Assembly (NCBI GenBank): GCA_949316235.1
Contig: OX438743.1
Span: 30,907,242-30,971,241, forward strand
Direction of reading: 5' to 3'
Source: Oegoconia quadripuncta
Taxonomy: Eukaryota; Arthropoda; Insecta; Lepidoptera; Autostichidae
DNA: 64,000 nucleotides
In this document: positions 33,113-46,068 of the stretch, in pieces
How the letters are laid out: every line of letters begins with the position of its first letter
Numbering within the stretch: position 1 is the stretch's first letter
The notes under the pieces: generated by a model
Told to the model about the DNA's origin: nothing
The model's database searches: none
Seen by the model: only the letters and a program-made list of their open reading frames with translations
Program-made: the position numbers and the translations under genes

Positions 33113-33374
33113 TCTTCTATACCAACATTCGTACCACGAAAAAAAAATTTGCTGCGTAAAATTTGCAGTTTAGCTCGCTTGTGTTCGATCGCTCTACTTT
33201 CAATGCAACAAGAAAGAAAAGTACCTATCTACTTAAATTTTAGGAATTCCTCATTTTACTATGTAATTTTTAAAGTTAAGAAATCTTTAAGAGTAATTTA
33301 CAGTACGAACTGACAACATCGCATATTTTACGTGTATACTTACTGTGTAAATTATACACAATAGAATTATACAA

Positions 33375-33467
33375 TAAATGCAAAAGTATATCTGTCTGTC
33401 TGTTTGTTACCTGTTCGCGATCCTGAAAGTGTCTCTGATAAAGTAAATCCGCAGGCGGAAAGATAGT
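33375..33467 (+). mobile_element. Helitron-like repeat, copy 3 (short)
   Basis: AATGCAAAAGTATATCTGTC to CCGCAGGCGGAAAGATAG, with the middle deleted. Confidence 0.4.
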
Positions 33468-33747
33468 TCTTCATAATAAAGTAATTGCCTTATTTATATA
33501 TTGCAACAGTTACACAATTTTATCATAATAGTTCGTTAGTTATAGCTTTCTGTATTGATAAGGAAATATGTAACAACATTAAAATTTTACTATAGGTACC
33601 TATGTTTATTTAAAAGTAACAGTTTATTACTTCAATTGACTACATGTGATTTTATTATTCAGAAATTACTAAAATTTCTTCAGCTCAGTTTTTTCGCGAT
33701 GTCAGAATGTTGATAAGCTAGTTTGCATTGAAGTTCTAATTTTTATC

Positions 33748-33870
33748 TCCCGACGCAACATTCAATTGTAGCGCCAAAACGGATGAACCGCTTTAAAAAC
33801 GGTTTATTATTTTCAAAAACTAGTATTGGCGAGACACTCTTACTCATGTTTATCTAGATGATATTTTCGT
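33748..33870 (+). repeat. Dispersed 'CCGACGCAA' repeat, copy 2
   Basis: CTCCCGACGCAACATTC, GTAGCGCCAAAACGGATGAA and ACTCTTACTCATGTTTATC parallel the 45.78 kb copy. Confidence 0.45.
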
Positions 33871-33879
33871 ATCGAGTGA

Positions 33880-34490
33880 CTGTCAGGAGTTTTCTAATGT
33901 CGAGCACTAACCCTTTAATCAATAACCTTATTGTTAAAATCAAGCTGAACGGTCTAAATTCAATAGACTGTCCGATTTGTCTACAACGACCTGCGACATA
34001 GATAGCGATCGCTAAACCACCAATTTCGGTGGTTAAGTCCTAACAATGTTACTTTAATTGGAGAATTAGAGTCTTTAGTATCAAAATATCGGTTTCCATT
34101 GAAACTACGAATCAGGCTTCCAACAAAAATCGATATGATTATGAACACTATAACATTTAGAATAAGATCGTTAGGAGTTAACGACCGAAATCGGTAAAAC
34201 AGACACAATTTCCAAGTTATTTTCCCTCACTCATACTGGCACTTTTATTCGGCTACTACTTCTTTTCGTATTTGTGCAAATATGGTGTAAAAATAGGGTG
34301 TGCACCCTATTTACACACATATGCTGAGATGGGGACCTGATTTGATTGATTTGGATTGGTGGTTCATAAATTTTTATATGTAGTAGGTACATACAACCTG
34401 ATCAATTAACTTAAATGTATAAGTGTCGCTAAATGGATGAAATATTTTCTTATTCTTTGTTTCTTTTTTGAATTAGTCTGCATGGGTCTA
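33880..34490. other. No supported feature
   Basis: An open frame on the minus strand (33,981-34,208) has a hydrophobic start but no splice or homology support. GTGTCGCTAAATGGATGAAA near 34,425 resembles 63,125 and may be an old retroelement end. Confidence 0.35.
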
Positions 34491-34497
34491 AGGTAGC

Positions 34498-35039
34498 AAT
34501 AGAGTCAGGGCACCGTCTACCTTCAGTAGGCTCCGTGTCTAGTACCACTGTTGATCCTGGCTTAGAGAAGGAGCGTGGAGGCGGAGTCCCTACGAAAAAT
34601 AATCCTCGCGAGTTTTCTAAATTTTCAATTTATTATTTAAAACTCCATGTGCAAGTAGGTGTAGTCTCACTACAATGCCTGCTATCACGCTCGTGCTTTA
34701 TGCGACTAAATGCACGGCTTCTATCTCGTGCCATTGCAAAGAGACTATGTGCACAGAATTAATATAGTACTTTATGGGGCATGCTAGCCACGTTGGACTG
34801 AACTATCATTGTCAAAAGCAATTAAAAAATTAAAACCACAGTTGCGTACGTAAATACTAATGAATGAACCGCTAACCAATTGGAACCAGTTGTGACAGAC
34901 AAGCGATCAAGCGTTACTTGCAACACAACGTCTCGTATAGATGAAATTACCGCAGCCGACGCCCGCGCCACCCGCCGACTCGGCGATCTAGTTTCATATT
35001 TAAATTGAGTTTTATTTTTATTATGGCCCTGACTCTATG
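34498..35039. mobile_element. Possible MITE with 13-bp inverted ends
   Basis: ATAGAGTCAGGGC near 34,500 and its complement GCCCTGACTCTAT near 35,030 are 540 bp apart and face each other. No target duplication is seen, so the call is weak. Confidence 0.35.
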
Positions 35040-35200
35040 ATTGGATAACGACTGTGTAATGATCATCATGTGCTCAGGAGTTTATCTGGAGTTTATTTTT
35101 TTAATGTCACCCGTCTCACTCCTCCCACTTTTATTCCTGTAACCCAGGATATATGTAACTTCGATTGAAGTAGGCAGTATCCTCCTATACTATAAGAAAT

Positions 35201-35336
35201 ATGACGACCGATTGGTATAGTGAACAGTGACCTTGTTAGCGAAACCAACGATTGCAGGTTCGAATCCCGCGAGGGGTAAATGTCATGGATGCTTAGTTTG
35301 GGACTAGTTGATTGGTGTAAACTAGTTTATTTATTT
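35201..35336 (+). mobile_element. SINE family C copy with internal deletion
   Basis: The head has GGTTCGAATCCCGCGAGG (good B box), then ATGGATGCTTAGTTTGGGAC and TTTATTTATT. About 100 bp of the body is missing. The A-box region is too decayed for a working tRNA. Confidence 0.65.
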
Positions 35337-35339
35337 CCA

Positions 35340-37945
35340 TACTGCCATCATGATAAACTTCCTAACTCATTGCAGTATCTTAATCATATTCTTGCTGTGA
35401 AGTTCCGCGAAAAGAGTAATATCAAATCACCTCAGTGTTAGGCGAAACTTATGACTGTATGAAAATTACTCCAATGTCTTATCTTGACCAGAATCAGCTT
35501 CAATTTCTATGTATAAAATTACATTTCTTTCTTCCCTTGATGCTTGAAAAGGATATTAATAACGTCATTGGGTAGTAATCTCCTAACCATAAGTGCCTGA
35601 AATTATACAAATGGCTGTTTGAAGAACAGGAAAAATGGAATAAGAGGTGAATATGTTAAAAAGGATATTTGGAAGTCAAAGTCACAATTTACAATGGTAA
35701 AGGAAAACAAAATATAACCAATGAGATATTAACAGTTGCAACGCAGTAAAAATTATCCCGTCACTATTATGTCGCGGTTTCAACCTAACCACAACACTCG
35801 TTACATCCAACATTAAACGAAACATTGCCATTTGAACCGACAAACCATAAATGTCAGTCAGACGTCATTACATAATAGCGTCTGCTAGAATCGGTGCAGT
35901 TTCTCTGATAACCTCTAGCCCGTCTGGCTTATTTATGTCAACCGTTCTTCCAACAGGCGTTGTTATACAAAACAATACCGTATTCTTATTGCATAAAGCA
36001 GTCAGATCTGTAAGTTTGACGTAAAAGGGAATTTTCCTCTCAAAGTCGATGATAACGAAGTGGACTTCGCGCTAAGATGTACGAAAATATAAGTCTTCAA
36101 AGAACTCTTGAGTTGATGTACGTCACTAACACTTGATATTGTTAATCCATGTTAACAAATCTACGTAATACGTCGCTATGTGACGTAGATATAAGGACAC
36201 TTGTTAAAAAATCGAAGTTTCTTTCGAAATTACGAGGTTTAGACGTTTGTTATTTAAAGGAATGGATATACACCATATCCTGGCCTGCGAAGCATGTCAA
36301 CGTTTGCCGTGCGCGAAGTAGGGGTGAGAGTGGAATAGTTGTATATTTTCTTATACATATATTATACAAATATTATCGCCCGCGATATAAACGTTTTCGC
36401 GCCTATGATGCTACGGGGACTGGGCTAACTTAATTTACTATAAGTTTTATAATCTACATTTTGTACAAGAAAAATTGGATGGCGTCTTTAAGATTTTTCG
36501 TTTAGACCTTGGTAAGAAGTGTTATTTATATATAAATAGAGAAACCTAGACTCCAGTGTTTGTAAATAGTTCTGGATATTGTACCGCGTAATGTTTACAA
36601 GCTTAAACATATCTGGACGCAATTGCACGTGTTGTGGTCAAAGAACAGCTGTAAATCATGTGTTTGCTAATATTTTTAACATAGCTTCTTCATTCATCAT
36701 CTTTGACTTATTTCATTCAAATCATGTAGTTTAATCGGCCCAGGAAACAAAATAGTAGAAAAATATTGATAATCATCAGAAACCATCATTATCAAAGTAG
36801 GAAAGTAATTTTTCTCAAAACTTACCAAACTTTATTGGAAAAGACGGTAAGATTTGGAATTTTTTAATAACAATATTTACAATGAACGGAAATCCCCATG
36901 AAGGCTTTAAAGACCAAATATAGTGGATGTCCATAGTTACACAAACCTACCAACTAAACCGCTTTAAGACATTGCAAATAGTGAAGATGATATTGGGAGG
37001 ACGATATCTTCGGAGATATCTTTTATCTGGCTAGTGGAATAATATAAGGCCCAATTCCAAAATTTCTTGTAGAAATGTATAATTTTATTTCACTGGAGAC
37101 CTAATTGAGAATAAAATATAGGGATATCGACTCCGATTTTTTTTGCATTTACTTCACATTTGACTTTAGGTCCAAGGTGTACATTTATTTTTAAATATTT
37201 CAAAACGCCTAGTCGACGATTTGTGTGACCCGAGAGCTACCAGTGTCCTCGCTCAAAAGTATCTGCATTTAACGAGGAAATGCTGCTATGCCATGCCTCG
37301 CAGTTCCAAGTTTTTACATTTATTTAAGGTGATTTTTTCTGTAATAGTGGCGCCCTCATTTAGTAAAGCCAGGCTTTTCCTGTACTCCCAGTTTGGATTT
37401 ATATGTTTACTTTTGAGCTAGTGATGACATGAAGTATGTAAATAAAATACGCTGTAATATTTTATCTGCAATTGTCATTGAGAAAATAATACCAAATTTG
37501 TACGATAACGATGACAATGATACAAAGTATTATTGGAAAGTCTGAATGATGCTACAGATATCGAAGTAATGCCGATGATACTTAATCGTGCACCTTGTGG
37601 TTTGGGACCGAGAGTTATGACGCAAATGACCCCAATCCTTGCACTTTCACCGCTTTCCGATTTGAATAATTTATTATAAAATACATTGAATAGGTGCCTT
37701 TCTTGACACAAATGCGCTTTCAAGTAACGTTTATTTATAGCTTCATTGTTAATGAGTAAATTTTCTCTTTAAACTTATAATTATAATTCAGTTTCTCGTG
37801 CAGTTTGCTTTATAATTAGAATAATAGTCTCGTTAATTTCTTTTTGTTGCCATTCATTACTTTCTCCGTCACTTTTCTATCACATGGTACAAAATATACT
37901 TGGTACTCGTATACTAGAGTACAAGAATATACTCATATTGGAATC
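35340..37945. other. No recognised feature
   Basis: AT-rich DNA; frames at 36,149-36,433 and 37,221-37,421 show no motif or splice support. Confidence 0.45.
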
Positions 37946-37949
37946 AGGG

Positions 37950-38189
37950 TGTTTTGTGACTAGCGGGATTCGTAGGGTTCCTATCATGCGAAATTTATTT
38001 GAACTCATATTTTCTCTGAGTTTTTTATTTTACTTAATTTAATTATGTGGAATAGTCTACAAACGCGACCGTCAAATGACACAACGCTTTATTCAATGAT
38101 GTTTATGAAAAATAGAATTAAACTACTTATGCCAATACCTTCTATTACACATACCTAATATTCCCTGTTAAAAAAACTCATCAGGTATA
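37950..38189. mobile_element. MITE, ATGAGTTTTT-ACCGTAAGG family, copy 2 (left end lost)
   Basis: TAGGGTTCCTATCATGCGAA and CTACAAACGCGACCGTCAAA match the 46.9 kb copy; the right end AAAACTCATCAGGTATA is preserved. Confidence 0.7.
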
Positions 38190-38559
38190 TGATTTTCTTT
38201 TCGTCGTTTTAATAAATCATTTAAATAACCACCTAGGTACTTAAACAAAATTAAAAAGCCCGACTGCAAAAAGTCAACTACAAAGATGGAAACGTCTATG
38301 TGATTTCTAAATGAAGTACTTCTAAGTACTTCACAGCGTCTGTTGCATTGTGTGTCTCATTTGTAATATATATTTTCAGAATACTCATGACGAGCCTTTT
38401 CCTACGATACCCATTATTGTAGTTCTGGATCATTTTTTTTTTATTTCGACAAACTTTAATCCTTACTACCGTTGTCAATAATAGTTTTGCTACTACCGTC
38501 ATGACAGACGAATAAAATTTTAAAAATTACCTCATTAATTGCCGTTCGGGTGCTACGAG

Positions 38560-38640
38560 GAATAAAGAATCCCACTAACATACTCGTACATAGATTCACG
38601 CGAAAAACATTACCCCCCCTTCAGTCGGGTAAAAGCTACT
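38560..38640 (+). repeat. Dispersed 'CGCGAAAAACATTACCCC' repeat, copy 1
   Basis: GCGAAAAACATTACCCCCCT and AGTCGGGTAAAAGC match 57,695-57,735. Confidence 0.45.
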
Positions 38641-39097
38641 AATAAGTTACCAACGTAGTCAAGAGCAATTTTCTATAGAGCTAAAAATAATTCCTATAAG
38701 CATTATGTCTCCAATGACCAGAACGTAAAATTTATTCCATTCAATAGGAACAATAAAATACAATTAAAGCGTCCCTATACATGGTTGTACAACAGTTAAA
38801 ACGTTTTTGTTTTAAATAATTGACTCTCCACGAACGCCACTGGAAATAGATTCGAGTTGTCTTTTGTCTGTTGTAAGAGGTGTTAACCATTTGTTTACAT
38901 GTAATTATTCCCTATTCAAATTGAAATTATCCGAAATTGTACCTTCATTCCGCGTAAATTGCCACAACTAACTCTTTGAGGTCCTAGCAGATTTGCTATC
39001 AACTTGAGTAGGCTCAAACTCCCCCGGCATGATCGCGGTCTCTACCTTGCATATATTCCGGGGCTGAAAACGTATTTTGGAGCCTTTGAGTTTATTG

Positions 39098-39366
39098 GTG
39101 TTAGGTGTAGTGGTTAGAAACTCTGACCACTATACCAAAAAGTCGCGGTTTCGAATCCCGCTAGGGGCATATGTTTGTATGATGAATACCGACATGTGTA
39201 CCCGAGTTATGGATGTTTTCATTTATAATAAATATTTATTTACAAATAAAAATATATTTATGTAGTATATCAACCATCTGGTATATCTACAACACAAGCC
39301 TATAGTTGCTTAATGTGGAACTAGATGGCATTGTGTGTATGTCCAAGGATATTTATTTATTTATTG
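39098..39366 (+). mobile_element. SINE family D copy (best preserved)
   Basis: Head with GGTGTAGTGGTTAGAAACTC (A-box-like) and GGTTTCGAATCCCGC (B-box-like), body ACATGTGTACCCGAGTTATG, tail GTGGAACTAGATGGCATTG and TTTATTTATTTATT. Confidence 0.75.
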
Positions 39367-39449
39367 GTTTTCACCAATTTTTCTAGATGAGTATTATTTG
39401 TATATTTTGAGTTTTAGTGTAGTGTAGTGTGTTACTTTAGTAGGTATCA

Positions 39450-39740
39450 ATCAGTGGAGGAGACACAGTCTCCCAATCTGGGAATTCCACGTTCGATCCC
39501 TAGGTAGGCCATGTAGCAATGAGTTTTAAATTTAATTACTTATGTGCATCTATCCGACTGCTCTTGAACGGTGAAGAAAAACATCGTGAGGAAACCTGCA
39601 TGCCTGAGAAATTAAAATTCTAAGGCATGTAAAGTCCCCAACCCGCATTGGGCCAGCGTGGTGGACTATGGCCCATACTCCCTCAATATGAGGGAAGGTC
39701 TAAATCCCTACATTGGGATGTTTACGGACTGATGATAATG
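39450..39740 (+). mobile_element. SINE family B copy
   Basis: Head with TTCGATCCCTAGGTAGGCC, body AACATCGTGAGGAAACCTGC and AACCCGCATTGGGCCAGC, tail GGACTGATGATAATGAT. Confidence 0.75.
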
Positions 39741-40112
39741 ATCGTTTTCTGCGGACGAACATCTAATACCGTTCCTAAATAAAATGCTTCCCCCAAATTG
39801 CAAAATGCAAATTCAAATGGAGGTTCAGACAAGTCGCTGTCGATGGGACTCTAGCATTGGAACAACGGTTACATGACTCACGTAATAAATTTTGTTAAGC
39901 GAACAAGCAAGATATCTAAATCGATATTCAAACTGCTTGATTTCCTAATTTTGTCTTCGGATACTTCTTTTACCAGACTATACGGCAAGCCAATAGGGTT
40001 AGGATTTTAGCAGTTATGGGAATGTGGGTGCGTGCAGATGTGGGCATGCCGCTATGTGCTGTGGGTGCTAACTTCAATATGAAAAGCACATTCTTATTAG
40101 AAAACCGCCTCT

Positions 40113-40460
40113 AACCGCCTCCGAGGCTCCATGTAAACAACATTGGGTTTACGTTTCGGAGGTCGCGGGTTCGATCCCCAGCGGGGTACATATTTAGTAC
40201 TCGGTTTGGTTGGTGGTAGGGCATATTAAATGTCCGCCTGGCTAGCTACCACCATCTTATCTAAATCTGCCGCCAAACGGCAATGTTAATAGCATTGTTG
40301 TGCTCCGGTTGTCAGTCAAATCAGGGATAAGATAGCCAGTCCCCCAAATAAGATGGGGTTTCCGGGTCAGTACGCTACCCCCTTCGGCCTCATCTTCACT
40401 TAACATCAGGTGTGATTGAGGTCCACCCTTTGAGGTAACCCGTTGTGAATAAAAAAAAAC
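40113..40460 (+). mobile_element. SINE family A copy (full length)
   Basis: Head CCGAGGCTCCATGTAAAC with the B box GGGTTCGATCCCCAGCGGGG, body TGTCCGCCTGGCTAGCTACC, tail CATCAGGTGTGATTGAGGTC and an A-run. Confidence 0.8.
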
Positions 40461-40464
40461 GAAT

Positions 40465-42655
40465 TGTCTAAGTCAAGAGAAGAATGGGTTATAATTTGAG
40501 ATAGAAATATTTTTAACTTTTCTTGTAATAAACGAACGATTTGTTTACGAACAGTAGGTACGTATGCACATACCAAAGACCTCTCTCGAGAAATATGTTC
40601 GATAAATTTGCATACATTGGAATATTGTAATTGCATTTAAAATGTCAGGAAGTCGTGAAAGTTTACATTTACGATATTGCCCTTTAGTGTAGGCATGTAG
40701 AACGTAGAGCCGGAGAACTTCAATGGTACCTACCATTATTGGACAAATAATTTGTAGCGTGCTACATGTACGCGTGCATGGCTATAATAATTTAAGTACC
40801 TTACCAACATATTCGTGGTTATTATTTTTGGAATGTTCTTATTTATTTATAATCAGATATCGGTTCAAATGCTTGCAATTGTCAGTAGCCTAGTATAAAA
40901 CAAGCCAGATGCGAGTAGGTCTCGACCCCTGACGGTTCCGTAGACCTGCCTAACATCACCATTGAAAAACTTTTTAAACTGACTAACGCAAATTATATAC
41001 CTACTTAGAGTTACGACGTATTAATGGAAACCATAATTTTAAAATTGTTAAGTGATAATTTTTTTCTTTAGTTGTGGTATAAACTCTTACATACTTCATG
41101 CCGAATTACAAGATTCTAGAACGGAAAGTACCCTATACTTAAATTTTATGGTATGGGAACATTACAAGTATAAATTATTTACTAAGGTCTTGTAAAGCTT
41201 GGTAAATCTGGTCGTTCCGAAGGAAAAGGTTTTAACGGTCAGACAGACAATTATAACAAAGAAATCCAATAAGGGTTCTGTTTTTATTTTTTGAAGTAGG
41301 AAACCCTGAAGACCAGGATATTTATTAAATTGAAGTTCCAAGATAACATAAGTGCGCAGTGGGGTCGGGGATGGGAACTATACTGTGACCGGAAACCCGA
41401 TTCCATTGAGGTCGTAAACGTAAATACATTTCAAATTTCGAACATTTATTAGACTTTAAGCAACGATCAACTGATTACCACTTTAAGCTTTATACATTCT
41501 AGATTGTTCTATAAACGATCACTTACAAGTCCTTGAACTGATGTTAGGATATCCAACTGACAACTCCAAAACTAAAAGGTGTTCTATCTAGCATACGAGT
41601 CACGTAAGGAATAAAATTCGTCTCAATATGGCAAACCGGCGTTGGTGGTCTGAGAATGATACATCGTAATTTCTGATTGCCTAGTACTTAGGTGTATATA
41701 ATTTGCTATTAGAATACATTACTGACACTATTAATAAATCTACTAAGAAACTCCAGAAGACATGCACATACATATTTTTTATAAACTACCTTGATGGACA
41801 TAAGTTTCTCAAATAATTGACCGACTGGACACTGAATAAGACAATGGAAATTTTATCGTTATTTAATTATATTTTCATATTGTTGTCTATTGCATGCTAA
41901 CAGATATAAGTGCTCATAAAAATCTTAAACTGAAAACCACAAATCGGCATAAACAGATGACGTAAAACAGAGGTCACTTAAAGAACGCAATCCGCAGTGT
42001 TCAATGTCCTGTCTCGTGCTGTTACAAAGTGAGATATGCAACATTATAAAACATCTAATCAAGAAGAAAGACAGGCTAACACACTATCCAATGATTACAT
42101 AATGTTTGTTTAGACTGGAGAGATTAACCAAAGCCATTGACGTCATTGTCTGTGGATAATGGTGGAAACAATTTAAATGCTTCGATTACTTACAACATCG
42201 ACTGGTTATGGATGGTCAGTGTCGCCAGTCTAACGGGTGTCTTATGAATATCAACCTAAACCCTCGATCTCTTATGCATTAAACACAACAGATAGTTTCA
42301 GCCTGGGCTGATTTACTACGAGTATTTCAAGTAAATTGATGAATTATCGTTGATAGTAGCTGTTGTTGTTGGTTGTTGGCCAAGTCTCGATATATTTATA
42401 TAAAACATTAAAGAATTTTAATATTGATATGCGTCACTATAAGATGCTGTTAATTATCACGTAACAACTTAATGCTTCGAGTACGGAGATTCCAGACACA
42501 ATTGATTTTCAATTGTTATGGACCACGATCGTGGTCTTAGAGACTGGACGTATTAAGACAGAAAGTCGCTTAAGTAGAGACTGAATAAATTAACAACCGA
42601 CTTGGTATTACATGGATCTCACAACTTTTTACCGCAGAACAACTGAGTTGCGAGA
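40465..42655. other. No recognised feature
   Basis: AT-rich; no frame, repeat family or RNA gene is supported. Confidence 0.45.
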
Positions 42656-42659
42656 CTTG

Positions 42660-44172
42660 GTTTTTTTGACAAGTATTGTTTTTGATGGGATTCGGTTTTA
42701 CTAGGGGCCGCTCGACAACCGATGCAGATGTCGAGCTCTTACAATATATTTTTGAGGCTTGGGAAGATGCGCAGGATGCAATAGGAGTATTTTGCGACTT
42801 GTCCAAGGCCATTGATTGCGTTCATCACCACACTTTAATCAGGAAATTACGTCATTATGGTGTAACCGGCCGAGCTCTCGACCTTCTGAATTCTTATTTG
42901 AGTAACCGAGTTCAGAGGGTTGATATCAGTGGCAATACATCGTCAGAGTCGACAGTCTGTATGGGCGTCCCACAAGGCTCCATTCTCGGACCATTTCTGT
43001 TTTTGGTTTACATAAATGACTTGCCAAACCTTGTAAAGGATAAACATGAAATAGTATTGTTTGCTGACGATACTGTCTCTGATACTGATCTGTATTGTTT
43101 AAAGTAAATAGACTAAAATTAAATTATGACGACGTGAACAACGCTATTTCTCAAATAGTAGAATGGTTTACGGCAAATAATTTGTTACTGAATGAGAAAA
43201 AAACTAAATGTGTTAAATTTGTACTGCCTAATGTCAGGGAGGTGCCCACAAATATAATGATAAAAAATGACACTCTAGACCTTGTTGAGTCCACTGTGTT
43301 TTTGGGCATTACTTTGGACGCTAAATTACAATGGGGTCCTCATATCCATAAATTGGCGAAGAAGCTCAGCTCTGCAGCGTATGCAGTCAAAAAAGTTAGA
43401 CAAATATCGAACGTAAATACTGCTAGATTAGTATATTTTAGTTATTTCCATAGCCTGATGTCTTACGGTATCTTGCTGTGGGAAAATCCGCGGATATAAA
43501 TACAATCTTTGTTTTACAAAAACGAGCCGTTCGCGCAATTTATTAATTGATACCTGCAGTGTCACTTAGAGATGCAGTGCAGATTTAAAGAGTATAATAT
43601 TCTAACCTTTTCGTCACAGTACATTTTTGAAAATCTAATATATGTAAAAAAATATAGCATCATTTAGGAAAAATAGTGATAAACATGATGTCAATACAAG
43701 AAATAAAGATAAACTTGCAGGTCACATAAGTCGCCTCCACAAAGTCAGTAATTCATTCAAAGGGTTATGTATACGCTTTTTCAATAAAGTTCCTGTTGAT
43801 ATACAAAATCTTCCTTTCAATAAATTTAAAGATGCTATAAAACAGAAACTTATTAAGAAAGCATATTATAAAATATCAGATTATTTAGATGATAAACAAT
43901 CATGTACATAACCAGCCCGTTCGTATAACCAGGCTATTTCACAATTAATAATGAAATATTATAATATAAAATTATAATTTTGTAATATAAAAACCTTTTT
44001 TTAAAAGACCGACCTCTCGAGTTTCTTGCTTGTTCTTCTCAGGGGAAAATTGCCTTTTGAACAAGGAGTAGCTTTAAAAATGTAAAATCTGACTATTTTA
44101 AGTGTACCCTGTGTACCTACCTATTTTAAGTGTACCTACAAAATAAAGCATTTTTTGATTTTGATTTTGATT
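42660..44172 (+). mobile_element. LINE, 5' truncated, frameshifted
   Basis: Reverse transcriptase, C-terminal region, 3' UTR with GAGTTTCTTGCTTGTTCTTC, AATAAAGCA and a TTTTGATTTTGATTTTGATT tail. It is the reference copy for the fragments at 4.6, 6.4-8.4, 10.0 and 59.5 kb. Confidence 0.8.
42676..43911 (+). pseudogene. LINE reverse transcriptase, broken by frameshifts
   Basis: In order: FGFTRGRSTTDADVELL, GVFCDLSKAIDCVHHHTL (motif with first catalytic Asp), MGVPQGSILGPFLFLVYIND and LFADDTVS (catalytic FADD), then a frame change near 43,090. The second frame runs from FKVNRLKLNYDD through LLLNEKKTKCVKF and LDAKLQWGPHIHKLAKKLSS to a break near 43,495. The last piece ends FNKVPVDIQNLPFNKFKDA..DDKQSCT, stop 43,911. 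It belongs to the CR1/jockey group; the element is dead. Confidence 0.8.
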
Positions 44173-44179
44173 GCTAGTA

Positions 44180-45770
44180 AGAAAGCTACAAAGTTTACAA
44201 CTGATTAAAATTTTCCAACTTTACCAGTTTAGCAAAAACTAAATTGTTTCTTCAGAGTTGAAACTCATTTGGATAATGTTCGTAATAGAAAGTTATTCTA
44301 ATTATTTGAAAGCAAAATAATGCTAAATTAAATATGTGGTAATTCGTTTTTAATTTATTTGCTTAAACAAGTGTTTAGTTTTAAGTTCATTAACCGACTT
44401 CATCATCTTCTTGTCCTTGTTAATATAACCACAAATTCATATTTTACGTACGAATAACTGCAATTTAAAATTTAAACGATATGAGAAGACGTTTATCTTT
44501 TGGTCACAGCTTGACTAAACACGTGTAATTTTTTGTGATAAGTCAGCGTAATTTTATGAAACGCATACAAAAACTAAAGGTGATTTTTAGCTAACTTCGT
44601 TTTATAGGTATGTTATCATGTACCTATAGTATTACATATGAGTTATAGGTGTGCATTGCTGTCCATATACTTGTCGGTTTTTATTGTATTGCAATATATT
44701 ATTGGTAATTTGTACAGCTGTTGACAAGTGGATAGACTATGTTAATTTATTGGATGAATTGATGTATGAATGAATTATATATACGTAATTATTTATATTT
44801 AAATTTTGTTTAACCTAAGACGGCTTATGCAATGAGAACCTGCTAACATCTCTTGAGGATATTATCCAGAAATTCCATACCAGAGAGCTTCTTTAAATAT
44901 CGTATTCTACGCGTACTTAGTAGAATCCCACGAATATTTAATTTTGAATTAAAAATTTTGAAATAAAGCTTATTTATGCAAAGCTCATACAGTTTAATTT
45001 TTTGACCCGAATATCTATTTATTGCCTGGAAGAGATCGCTTTTAGTGATAAGGCCGGCAAATTGTACTATCCCCTTTTTCTTATTTCTTTTTATGCTTCT
45101 TATTGTTGTACTATAAAGAATATTTTGTTTGTTTGTTTGTTTGTTTGTTTATTTATTTATTTAATAATTGCTACTACTATGCCGACCAACTTAACTATAG
45201 CTTTGGGTCAAGGTTTATTCGTAATTTGTCCTATTTAAACAAAATAACAATTATTATGACGCTATAGAAAAACTCGCGACTTGCGCGCCGTATTGCGAGT
45301 TACGCCACTGAATTTTTACATCCATTAATTTGAAGGATGAGTGATTAAAGCATAATGACCTATCTCTATCATAGAGTGATTATGTAATAATGGTTTTTTA
45401 TCGCTATCATTACGGAACAAAAGCGTTATAGCCTTTTAGTCCATAGTTTACCTTTTTTCTTAACACGCTTCGATGCGCAGGAGCGATTTCCAATGGTACT
45501 CAGCAATTTCCGGCCTCGATTGACGTCATTCGCTCAGACAATTTAGTAAAATTACTTGTAATTCGTATAAAAACCTTATTTGATATATTAACCAACCATT
45601 TCTTCTTTTTGCAGGTAAATAAAACGGAGTGTTACTAATTGAATGATTTGGTAAGAATATTGAAACTATATTGACCTTTTATATAATTATTATACTACCA
45701 CATTTTAGGGTTCGGCAGCCAAATGCCAAAAACAGATCCCTATAATTTTCACAAGCTTCTAACTTCGCCA
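44180..45770. other. No gene; TTTG/TTTA microsatellite at 45,124-45,164
   Basis: About six TTTG and four TTTA units are found at 45,124-45,164. The remainder is plain AT-rich DNA. Confidence 0.5.
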
Positions 45771-45774
45771 TTTT

Positions 45775-45905
45775 TTAACTCCGACGCAAAAAGACAGATG
45801 TTATTAGTTTGAAGCCTATTGTAGCGTCAAAGTTTTATTTTCGAAAACTGGTATTTGCCAGATAGAACTTAGTCATGTTTGATGGAAGTCGGTTAAGTCG
45901 TTTCG
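45775..45905 (+). repeat. Dispersed 'CCGACGCAAAAAG' repeat, copy 3
   Basis: ACTCCGACGCAAAAAGACAG, TGTAGCGTCAAAG and GAACTTAGTCATGTTTGATG; a common lepidopteran repeat pattern. Confidence 0.45.
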
Positions 45906-46068
45906 ATGATATTTAGTTTTAACACGGTTGGTTTATACAAAACATATACATGTGGATAATATCATAGTGTCTTGGGGGTTTTCTAACATGAAATTTGTTG
46001 TAAGTGAACGTCCAGGCAGTTGTATAAACTTGTTGCTACACCTGCCTGCACAAACGTCAGATATAAAG

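Noticed and set aside
33981..34208. Minus-strand open frame with a hydrophobic start.
   Set aside because: Length is within chance for AT-rich DNA; no splice partner or motif.
35201..35280. tRNA gene.
   Set aside because: Good B box, but the A-box region, acceptor stem and anticodon arm do not fold; it continues into a SINE body.
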